Shown: in pieces, positions 4,099 to 9,735 of the stretch
Layout of the letters: each line of letters starts with the position of its first letter
How positions within the stretch are numbered: position 1 is the stretch's first letter
Assembly (NCBI GenBank): GCA_964483045.1
Contig: CAYZZK010000029.1
Coordinates: 1 to 9,735, forward strand
Direction: 5' to 3'
DNA from: JBBTYG01 sp964483045
GTDB lineage: Bacteria > Patescibacteriota > Minisyncoccia > UBA6257 > 2-01-FULL-56-20
Length of the DNA stretch: 9,735 bases
Translations under genes and position numbers: made by a program
Notes under the pieces: model-generated
Told to the model about the DNA's origin: nothing
What the model saw: only the letters and a program-made list of their open reading frames with translations
The model's database searches: none

Positions 4099-6525
4099 CT
4101 ATTGGCCGTAAACAATAACGCCTGTTTTGCGCGTATAGTTGTTTTGATCTGTAGCTTCGACTTCCAATAAATTTTGCGGCGCTACAACTGGCGGACGAGG
4201 ATAACTTTTCGAAAGCACAAAGTTTGTTTCTTGGGTCGATATATCGTCCAGAATAGTGCCGTTCCAATACACTTTTATATGCGAAAGAGGCAGGCGGCTT
4301 GTGATGGAAGCCAGAATCTCGATATCGCTTCCGATAAACTGGCCCGCGACCGGTTTTTGGATCTCTACTCCCAAGAAAGAACCGGCCGTGCTCGGTTCGG
4401 TTTGCGGCATCGCCTGGTTGTAGCCGCCAAAATCCGGGAGGTTGTTTTGCGCCCACCGAAGAACCCCGGACTCCCAATTAACAAATTGGGGATCCGCTTC
4501 TGGATGGGAGGGAGGAGGCCCCAGAGGGTCATCCCTGTCGATGTAATACAGTATCGTATGCACTTGCTTGTTATTCAGGTAGTCTCCGGCGAGAATCGGT
4601 TTTGCCGGCGAAACCGATTCCGGCTTAATAAACGTGTCTTGCGGTATATTTTTAGTGGCTTCCGCCATGAAATCGTGCCAAATCGGAACTGCGGCAAGGA
4701 TGCTCGACCCTTGGCGGTGCATAGGCGAGTTGTCATTATTTCCGGCCCATACCCCGACGACAATTGCCGGGGTGTATCCAATAGCCCATGCGTCGCGGTA
4801 GTCGTTGCTTGTGCCGGTTTTGAGGGCAACGTCCTGCCCTGGGAACGTCGTGATGCCCACTCCGGCACCGAAGAGCCCCCGGCGAGCTTCCACATCCGAT
4901 AAAATGCCATTTATGGCGCGAACCGGCTCCGGGGCCGTTATTCGCAATCCTTCATCTTTGTAAGATTCTAAGATTTTGCCGATCGAGTTTTTCACCTCGA
5001 GAACCATTGTTTGTTTATGCTTCACCCCATCTTGAGAGAGGACCGAATAGGCGTCGACCAAATTAATCAGCCGCACCGCACCGCCTCCCAAGACGAGCGA
5101 AAGCCCGTAGATGTCCGGGCTCGACAATGTTGTAAGCCCGAAGCTCGCCGCTTTCTTAACTACGTCTCCCACGCCGGCGATATAGAGGGCTTTTACCGCC
5201 GGAATGTTGATAGATTGGGCAAGAGCGGTCCGGATGGAAACGGGACCCTTGAACTCGCCGTAATCTTGCGGATGGAAGCACTCTTTATTGTCGTTTTCGA
5301 AATCGGGCTCTGCGGGGCACGCCGGGTTGTTCGCCGCAAATTCCGTGGGGACGTCAAAGAGCACCGTGTCCGGCGTGAGCCCCTTTTCGAACGCCGCAAG
5401 ATACACAAAAGGCTTCAGCGCGGATCCGGGCTGCCGCAGCCCTTGCGTGGCGACATCGAAATTGCCGTCGTTCGCCGTGTCGAAATAATCTCTTGAGCCG
5501 ACAAGGGCCAAGACCTCTCCGGTTTTTGGATCTTCCGCGACCAGCGCAGAGTTTGATCCCCCGTATAGTTTTTCGTTGCGTTGCGCTCCATCGGAAACCG
5601 CTTTTTCGGCGACTTGCTGGAGATCCCAATTCAGCGTTGTCGTGACACGAAGACCTCCCTTCCGCACCATATCCTCCCCGTATTTTTGAACTAGGTATTC
5701 TTGAACACTCATCACAAAATGCGGAGCTTTTATTTCTTTGCCTTGCGATGAAAACGAGACCGGGAACTTCAATGCCTCATCGTACTCTTTTCGGGTTACC
5801 TTCCCGAGCTCGAGCATTTTCTTCAAGACTACTTGTTGCCGGCTCAATAATTCCTTCACATGGGTTCCCCACGGGGAGTAATAGCTTGGCGCCTTCGGGA
5901 GCGCTGCGATGACTGCGCTCTGGGCCAGATTCAATTCCCCCACTGGCTTATCAAAGAACGCTTCGCTGGCCGCTTCGACACCGTAGGTCGTAGCTCCGTA
6001 CGGAATCTCGTTGAGGTAGAGGGCGAGTATTTGGTCTTTCGTATAAAGTTGGTTAATCCTCGTAGCCAGAATGATTTCTCGTATTTTTCTGCCGATAGTT
6101 TGTTCGGCGGTAAGGAAGGCGTTTCTCGCGAGCTGCTGGGTGATTGTGGATGCGCCCTGCCGCGCCTGTCCATTACGGACATTCACAACGAGCGCCCGGG
6201 CGATTCCTTTCCAGTCGAATGCCGGCTCATCATAAAACCTTTCGTCTTCAATAGAAATCGTCGCATCCTTTAGGTATTTGGGTATGTCTTGAAGCGGAAC
6301 TACGGTCCGCTCCTGTCCGCTGCTGATTTCATAGAGAAGCACCTCGCCCGTCCTGTCAAAAATTTTCGTTGACTGGCTCACCTGCCTCGTCGTAATTTGT
6401 TCGATAGTCGGCAAATCCTTCGAGAAATAAAATAAAAGGAACAGGCCCGCAAGCGCCCCTATACCCAGAAGTCCGCAGCATACCACGAGAGCCCTTTTTA
6501 TGTTTTTTCTAATTTTCCGTTGCAT
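4099..6525 (-). CDS. Class A penicillin-binding protein (glycosyltransferase/transpeptidase, PBP1A-like)
   Basis: Bifunctional peptidoglycan synthase: polymerises lipid II and cross-links stem peptides outside the membrane. The 808 residues show a basic cytoplasmic tail and one membrane anchor (about 11-34), a GT51 glycosyltransferase domain (about 55-230) with IEDERF (catalytic Glu93), STITQQL (126-132) and RKIREIILA (second Glu, 150), and a transpeptidase domain (about 320-620) with SALK (Ser368), SIN (438-440) and KTG (569-571). A C-terminal tail has a linker and a beta-rich, Ig-like segment from about 720. GT51 positions that are nearly invariant differ: His to Glu100, Gly to Ala102, Gly to Ala125, Lys to Arg134. 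A Cys pair (403, 416) sits in an insertion before the SxN motif. Monocistronic, with its own probable promoter and no Shine-Dalgarno. Assignment to PBP1A over other class A subgroups is less sure. Confidence 0.95.
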   Translation of the reverse strand: MQRKIRKNIKRALVVCCGLLGIGALAGLFLLFYFSKDLPTIEQITTRQVSQSTKIFDRTGEVLLYEISSGQERTVVPLQDIPKYLKDATISIEDERFYDEPAFDWKGIARALVVNVRNGQARQGASTITQQLARNAFLTAEQTIGRKIREIILATRINQLYTKDQILALYLNEIPYGATTYGVEAASEAFFDKPVGELNLAQSAVIAALPKAPSYYSPWGTHVKELLSRQQVVLKKMLELGKVTRKEYDEALKFPVSFSSQGKEIKAPHFVMSVQEYLVQKYGEDMVRKGGLRVTTTLNWDLQQVAEKAVSDGAQRNEKLYGGSNSALVAEDPKTGEVLALVGSRDYFDTANDGNFDVATQGLRQPGSALKPFVYLAAFEKGLTPDTVLFDVPTEFAANNPACPAEPDFENDNKECFHPQDYGEFKGPVSIRTALAQSINIPAVKALYIAGVGDVVKKAASFGLTTLSSPDIYGLSLVLGGGAVRLINLVDAYSVLSQDGVKHKQTMVLEVKNSIGKILESYKDEGLRITAPEPVRAINGILSDVEARRGLFGAGVGITTFPGQDVALKTGTSNDYRDAWAIGYTPAIVVGVWAGNNDNSPMHRQGSSILAAVPIWHDFMAEATKNIPQDTFIKPESVSPAKPILAGDYLNNKQVHTILYYIDRDDPLGPPPSHPEADPQFVNWESGVLRWAQNNLPDFGGYNQAMPQTEPSTAGSFLGVEIQKPVAGQFIGSDIEILASITSRLPLSHIKVYWNGTILDDISTQETNFVLSKSYPRPPVVAPQNLLEVEATDQNNYTRKTGVIVYGQ

Positions 6526-6531
6526 GTTTTA

Positions 6532-6565
6532 GGGCGGCACGGGGCAAACGACACTATGACCGCCC
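6532..6565 (-). promoter_or_regulatory. 5' untranslated hairpin of the PBP gene
   Basis: GGGCGG and CCGCCC (plus-strand coordinates 6532-6537 and 6560-6565) form a 6-bp all-GC stem around 22 nt. From the predicted start site near 6566, the hairpin would begin at about the second nucleotide of the mRNA and end 6 nt before the ATG, so it would take up nearly the whole leader. Confidence 0.4.
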
Positions 6566-6573
6566 GGAACTTT

Positions 6574-6582
6574 ATTATTGCA
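6574..6582 (-). promoter_or_regulatory. Possible PBP promoter (extended -10)
   Basis: TGCAATAAT on the minus strand matches the extended -10 consensus TGnTATAAT at all but one fixed position. No good -35 lies at the usual distance. The site falls between the terminator at 6641-6682 and the PBP ATG, where a separate promoter is needed; predicted start is near 6566. Confidence 0.4.
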
Positions 6583-6640
6583 AATTCCCTCCAAAGAAGC
6601 ACCTACTGCATTCCGGCTCTATGCAACCCGAATTTTTTAA

Positions 6641-6682
6641 ACAAAAAACAGCCCATTGCCAAATCTAGAACCGCAAGGGCCG
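6641..6682 (-). terminator. Intrinsic terminator after the small acidic gene
   Basis: On the minus strand GCCCTTGC (6673-6680) pairs with GCAATGGGC (6651-6659) with one bulged T and a 13-nt loop, extendable by a G-T and a C-G pair, and is followed by TGTTTTTTG. The arms are also followed by TTTTT on the plus strand (6683-6687), so it could act in both directions. It begins about 30 nt after the stop of the acidic ORF. Confidence 0.7.
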
Positions 6683-6711
6683 CTTTTTGAATTCAAAGTC
6701 GGCGGACTTCA

Positions 6712-6864
6712 CTAGAACTCCTCTTCCTCCTCGGGCGCGCCGTCGTCCGGGGATTTGTCCTCGTCGAGACTCTCTTCGAGAGGAAGTTCCTCGTTCTTTC
6801 CGTCCTCGTCCTCGTCGCCAAACCCTCTAAAGGCAGATTGTAACTTTAATAATTCTTCAACCAT
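6712..6864 (-). CDS. Small acidic hypothetical protein, 50 aa
   Basis: I do not recognise a family. The 50-residue product opens with a short amphipathic stretch, MVEELLKLQSAFRGFG, and then becomes strongly acidic: DEDED at 17-21 and a terminal run of five Glu before Phe50; about 23 of 50 residues are Asp or Glu and only four are Lys or Arg. It is probably disordered apart from the N-terminal helix. The ATG at 6864 is the only standard start; the frame is open for 15 more codons upstream to a TAA without ATG, GTG or TTG. It is supported as a gene by a near-consensus promoter (6916-6943), a predicted leader of about 45 nt and an intrinsic terminator after its stop, so it seems to be transcribed alone between ruvC and the PBP gene. 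The alternative is a non-coding RNA of about 265 nt with a chance frame. Confidence 0.6.
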   Translation of the reverse strand: MVEELLKLQSAFRGFGDEDEDGKNEELPLEESLDEDKSPDDGAPEEEEEF

Positions 6865-6915
6865 GGTGTCTATTTTTCCCTCGACCTTTCTTAGGATACA
6901 TTCGCAATTTTAGAA

Positions 6916-6943
6916 AGTATATTTTAACAAAAAAATATGTCAA
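6916..6943 (-). promoter_or_regulatory. Strong promoter before the small acidic gene
   Basis: Minus-strand TTGACA (6938-6943), a perfect -35, and TATACT (6916-6921), 5 of 6 to the -10 consensus, are separated by a 16-nt T/A-rich spacer. It is the best sigma-70-type promoter in the window. Predicted start near 6909. It begins about 20 nt after the ruvC stop, with no terminator seen between. Confidence 0.75.
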
Positions 6944-6964
6944 TCCATGCAAAACGACCTGCCG

Positions 6965-7465
6965 CTAGTTTGCCTTGCTCTTCGCCGGACCCCTTGTCGG
7001 ATAGGCCCTTTTGCAGGCGACAATCGCAACGGCCAAAGCGTCGCTGGCGTCGTCTATAACATCGAGTTCGGGCTCATTTAATATCAGCCGAACCATTTTC
7101 AGGACCCCCTTCTTGTCCGAAAGCCCATAGCCGGTTACCCCCAGTTTTACTTCGTTCGGCGCAAACTCCCTGATTTCAAGTCCGTATTCCGTCGCCGCAG
7201 ATAGGATTACGCCCCGAGCTTGCGCAACCTGAATGGCCGTCTTTTGGTTGTTCATAAAATACAGTTTTTCTATAGAAAGGATTGAGGGCGCAAACTTTTT
7301 AAGCACGCTAGTTATTTGTTCCTTGGTTTCGCGAAGGGCCTCCGGGTCGTTTCCCGCTTCGATTTTAAGGAGTCCCGTCTCAATGAGCGAGATTGTCCCG
7401 CTTAGATATTCCACCACCCCATACCCTATTCTTCTCGTGCCCGGGTCAATTCCAAGTATGATCAT
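6965..7465 (-). CDS. ruvC: Crossover junction endodeoxyribonuclease RuvC
   Basis: Dimeric Holliday-junction resolvase that cuts recombination intermediates symmetrically, normally after RuvAB branch migration. The 166-residue product is of usual length and carries the RNase H-fold acidic residues: Asp7 in GIDPGTRRIGYG, Glu66 in SIEKLYF, and Asp139/Asp142 in DDASDALAVA, one position later than in the E. coli protein. The ATG overlaps the yebC stop as ATGA (7462-7465), typical of translational coupling, and this fixes the start. yebC-ruvC is a frequent bacterial pair, but ruvA and ruvB do not follow here. The basic C-terminal tail (RGPAKSKAN) is unremarkable. Confidence 0.96.
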   Translation of the reverse strand: MIILGIDPGTRRIGYGVVEYLSGTISLIETGLLKIEAGNDPEALRETKEQITSVLKKFAPSILSIEKLYFMNNQKTAIQVAQARGVILSAATEYGLEIREFAPNEVKLGVTGYGLSDKKGVLKMVRLILNEPELDVIDDASDALAVAIVACKRAYPTRGPAKSKAN

Positions 7466-8019
7466 GCGCCGGGGGAATTAATGACCGCATTTGTATATAT
7501 ATTTTGGACATCGGCGTGATTGCCCAGCGCTTCCGTCAGAGTTTTCAATTGCGCTTTTTCCGTGTCGGATATGTCTACGAAAAATGTCGCCTCCCAGCCC
7601 CCGGCTTCCTCCCGCGGCAGTTCTTTAAACGCCCACCGGACGCTTCCCGATTCCGCCCACTTGCCCTCATAATCCCCGATTATTTTTTTTATGTCGGAGA
7701 CGGAACGGTTTTTGTTGTCGCTTATCGCCTCAATAAGGATTGCCGTCCCGCCGGGGCCATACGCCTCAAAAACCAGTTCTTCCAGTTTCTGCCCGGCTTC
7801 CGAAGCCCGCTTGATCGCGCTTTTGATTCTGTCGCTCGGTACGCTTACCTCTTTGGCTTTTAAAATTGCCGTGCGGAGCCGCGGATTGAAATCCGGATTC
7901 GGTTCAGATTTCGCCGCGGCGGAAATTGCGGAAAGGAGTTTTGCGAAAACCTCACCCTTTTTCTGGTCGGTAATGCCTTTTTTGTGTTTAATTCCAGCCC
8001 AATGGGAATGCCCGGACAT
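7462..8019 (-). CDS. yebC: YebC/TACO1 family protein, short form
   Basis: The family includes proteins proposed as DNA-binding regulators and, more recently, translation factors that relieve ribosome stalling, as for mitochondrial TACO1; which role applies here cannot be told. The 185 residues start with GHSHWAGIKHKKG (3-15), the family signature, followed by NPRLRTAILKAK (45-56), AYGPGGTAILIEA (86-98) and DNKNRS (101-106), and end with DVQNIYTNA (170-178). The usual length is about 240, and the shortfall lies around residues 132-150, where the middle subdomain is compressed; both ends are intact, so this is an internal reduction rather than a broken gene. Upstream there is a strong promoter only 10 nt from the ATG and no Shine-Dalgarno. 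It is translationally coupled to ruvC. Confidence 0.93.
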   Translation of the reverse strand: MSGHSHWAGIKHKKGITDQKKGEVFAKLLSAISAAAKSEPNPDFNPRLRTAILKAKEVSVPSDRIKSAIKRASEAGQKLEELVFEAYGPGGTAILIEAISDNKNRSVSDIKKIIGDYEGKWAESGSVRWAFKELPREEAGGWEATFFVDISDTEKAQLKTLTEALGNHADVQNIYTNAVINSPGA

Positions 8020-8029
8020 ATTTTTTTAG

Positions 8030-8057
8030 ATTGTACCAGCGAACCAAAACTTTTCAA
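8030..8057 (-). promoter_or_regulatory. Strong promoter for yebC-ruvC
   Basis: Minus-strand TTGAAA (8052-8057) and TACAAT (8030-8035), each 5 of 6 to consensus, have a 16-nt spacer, and TGG just before the -10 makes it an extended -10. Only 10 nt separate the -10 from the yebC ATG, so the mRNA leader would be about 3-4 nt. Confidence 0.7.
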
Positions 8058-8072
8058 ACACGGACCCGATTA

Positions 8073-9605
8073 TCACACAATGCCCTCAAGGAGGCTTCTT
8101 CCGGTCATCTCGGGCGGTTTTCTTATTTGCATAAGTTCGAGAATAGTCGGAGCTACATCAGCGATAGAACCCATTGTTTCACTTGAAAGATTTCGCCAAT
8201 TCGTGAATTTTCTTCCTTTGAATTCCGGGGCTATAAGGTAAAACGGGACGGGACTTGCGTCGTGTTGGCTTTCGGGAAGGCCGGTTGAGGGATTTAGCAT
8301 CTCCTCGATATTCCCGTGATCCGAGGTGATCATGAGAACGGTTTCCGGATTTATCGCGACCTTAAGGATCCGCCCCAATTCTTTGTCTATCGTTTCCACT
8401 GCGCGGATTCCCGCTTCGTAGTTCGCGGTATGCGCGATCGTATCGGCGTTCGCATAATTCACGAGGATGAAATCGAACCCATGGCTTTGTATGGCATCCA
8501 GCAGCCGATCGGTTATTTGCCCGGCCATCATTTCCGGATGGTCCTCGATGCGGGCCGTCGAGATCGAGGGCATAACAATCCGATATTCATTCGGAAGGGG
8601 CGTTTCGCGGTAGCCGTTGAAGAAAAGAGTTACGTGCGCATACTTGTATGTTTCCGCGAGGCGAAGCTGGGTTTTGCCCGCGTCACTCAATACTTTTCCA
8701 AGCGGATTTAAAATCTCTTCTGCCGGACAAATTACCGGCACGGCAAAACGGTCTTCGTACACGGTCATTGTGGCGACGTAGAGATTCTGAAAATCCTTCA
8801 CCGGAAACTCGCTAAATCCTTTTATAATAAAGGACTCCGCCAGTTGGCGCATACTATCCTCTCTAAAGTTAAAAAAAATAATTGCGTCGTTTTCTTGTAC
8901 GGCGCTGTCGTCTCCAAAGCAAAGAGGGGGGAGATACTCTTCCGTAAGGCCGCGTTTGTAGGTTGCCTCAATTGCCGGGTGCGCATTTTCGAGGCGGGTG
9001 CCGGACTGCCCCGTAATATTTTCGTACGCGATCCGGGTAAGAGACCAATTTTTATTTCGATCCATCGCATAGTATCGGCCGGTGAGCGTCGCGATCTTTG
9101 CTTTCGGAAGTGCCGAGAGGAGCGCCTCGAGCGTATGCGGCTGGGTATCTTTGCCGTCGGCAAAGAGATGAAGCCGCACATGGTCAATTTTTTCCAACTC
9201 CATCATTTGGAGCAGCGCCTGGATGTGTTCAATGGAGGCGTGGACATTGCCTTTGCTCAATAAGCCGATCAAATTGACCGCCGAGTTATTTTTTCGAGCG
9301 TGGGCACACGCGTCTTTGAGTGCGGTGTTCGAAAAGAAAGTTTTATCGCGGATCATCATCGTGATCTTCGGATAGTACTGATAGAGAACTTTCCCCGCGC
9401 CCAACGTGAGATGCCCCACTTCGCTGTTTCCGACCTCCCCCCACGGCAGACCGACCGTTATGCCCGAGGCCTGCAGACTCGTGACCGGAAAATTCTCATT
9501 TAGCCAGGCAAAATTTTTGGGGTTCGCAATGTAGACGGGATTGGTTTCGTCGTTTCTCCCGATTCCCCAGCCGTCGAGCACCACAAGAATGAACGTTTTC
9601 TTCAT
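8073..9605 (-). CDS. gpmI: 2,3-bisphosphoglycerate-independent phosphoglycerate mutase
   Basis: Interconverts 3- and 2-phosphoglycerate in glycolysis by a metal-dependent phosphoserine mechanism, in the cytoplasm. The 510-residue product has normal length and the alkaline-phosphatase-fold motifs in order: VVLDGWG (Asp11), GNSEVGH with the phosphorylated Ser61, LLSKGNVHA (His122), DGKDT (150-154), GRYYAMDRN (176-184), FFNFRED (244-250), AETYKYAHVT with Lys321, NYANADTIAHT (Asp388, His392), TSDHGN (Asp429, His430) and QHDASPVP (His448). All metal ligands are present. Some substrate-pocket residues vary from the well-studied Bacillus enzyme: Arg to Lys152, and the second Arg of FRPDR to Ser251. 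The ATG at 9605 gives the family N-terminus; a TAGAAT element ends 6 nt before it. The stop lies 53 nt before yebC, whose own promoter overlaps the end region. Confidence 0.96.
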   Translation of the reverse strand: MKKTFILVVLDGWGIGRNDETNPVYIANPKNFAWLNENFPVTSLQASGITVGLPWGEVGNSEVGHLTLGAGKVLYQYYPKITMMIRDKTFFSNTALKDACAHARKNNSAVNLIGLLSKGNVHASIEHIQALLQMMELEKIDHVRLHLFADGKDTQPHTLEALLSALPKAKIATLTGRYYAMDRNKNWSLTRIAYENITGQSGTRLENAHPAIEATYKRGLTEEYLPPLCFGDDSAVQENDAIIFFNFREDSMRQLAESFIIKGFSEFPVKDFQNLYVATMTVYEDRFAVPVICPAEEILNPLGKVLSDAGKTQLRLAETYKYAHVTLFFNGYRETPLPNEYRIVMPSISTARIEDHPEMMAGQITDRLLDAIQSHGFDFILVNYANADTIAHTANYEAGIRAVETIDKELGRILKVAINPETVLMITSDHGNIEEMLNPSTGLPESQHDASPVPFYLIAPEFKGRKFTNWRNLSSETMGSIADVAPTILELMQIRKPPEMTGRSLLEGIV

Positions 9606-9611
9606 GAGTTG

Positions 9612-9617
9612 ATTCTA
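9612..9617 (-). promoter_or_regulatory. Possible -10 element of gpmI, leaderless type
   Basis: TAGAAT (5 of 6 to TATAAT) on the minus strand ends 6 nt before the gpmI ATG, which would place transcription start at the start codon. The -35 at 17 nt spacing, TTCCGA, is poor. Support comes mainly from the same layout at rpmH and yebC. Confidence 0.35.
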
Positions 9618-9704
9618 AATGATTTTCACTTTTCTCGGAATCGTCCCGTATTCTCTAACGATGCAAACAGTAACGACCGCTCTGCCCTGAAAGTTAGTAT
9701 GTTG

Positions 9705-9735
9705 TCCCCCCGGCAGGAATCGAACCTGCATCAGC
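9705..9735 (-). tRNA. tRNA 3' end (5' part beyond the right edge), isotype unknown
   Basis: On the minus strand a T-stem GCAGG/CCTGC closes a 7-nt loop TTCGATT, followed by a 7-nt acceptor strand CGGGGGG and discriminator A at 9705. This is the canonical T-arm and acceptor geometry. The next bases read CAA, so the CCA end is not encoded and would need CCA-adding enzyme. The anticodon is outside the window, so the isotype cannot be given. It lies 99 nt upstream of gpmI in the same orientation. Confidence 0.9.

Noticed and set aside
4174..4902. 242-codon open frame on the plus strand inside the PBP gene
   Set aside because: It is antisense to strongly conserved transpeptidase sequence, has no recognisable domain and no start signals; it is a shadow of the real frame.
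5205..5213. Minus-strand CTATCAACA, identical to the site after dnaA
   Set aside because: It encodes the conserved SIN motif region of the PBP, stands alone and is far from the spacers; chance match.
1..9735. Mobile elements, CRISPR arrays, toxin-antitoxin or defence genes
   Set aside because: No transposase or integrase motifs, no regularly spaced direct repeats and no unexplained large ORF were found; the window is core housekeeping.

Overview
The window looks like the replication-origin neighbourhood of a small-genome bacterium, most likely a member of the Patescibacteria (candidate phyla radiation, Parcubacteria-like). This is inferred from compact and divergent versions of core proteins (short YebC, divergent RnpA, short YidC without a large periplasmic domain), starts with essentially no Shine-Dalgarno sequences, and the gene order yidC-rnpA-rpmH <-> dnaA-dnaN. 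TAA, TAG and TGA all act as stops, so the standard bacterial code fits. No recF or gyrB follows dnaN.

Left arm (1-1179, minus strand): a partial yidC (runs off the left edge), rnpA overlapping it by 17 nt, and rpmH. The divergent spacer 1180-1428 carries the rpmH promoter, a DnaA box, a near-consensus dnaA promoter and a dnaA leader with a possible 33-residue basic leader ORF. dnaA (1429-2772) contains an in-frame run of 18 A near its 3' end. The dnaA-dnaN spacer (2773-2903) has box-like sites, a GC-rich hairpin with a T-rich tail, and an AT-rich, triplet-patterned segment that could be the unwinding region. dnaN ends at 4016.

Right arm (4099-9735) is entirely on the minus strand, so it is head-on to replication leaving the presumed origin. 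It holds a bifunctional class A penicillin-binding protein, a small acidic orphan gene with its own promoter and terminator, ruvC and yebC overlapping by 4 nt, gpmI, and the 3' end of a tRNA gene at the right edge.

Functionally this is core housekeeping: replication initiation and clamp loading target (DnaA, DnaN), recombination (RuvC), translation and RNA processing (L34, RNase P protein, YebC, tRNA), membrane insertion (YidC), cell wall synthesis (PBP) and glycolysis (GpmI). I see no mobile element, CRISPR array or defence system. The points most worth a second look are the leaderless-type promoters, the 50-residue acidic gene, changed conserved residues in the glycosyltransferase and phosphoglycerate mutase active sites, and the origin architecture.
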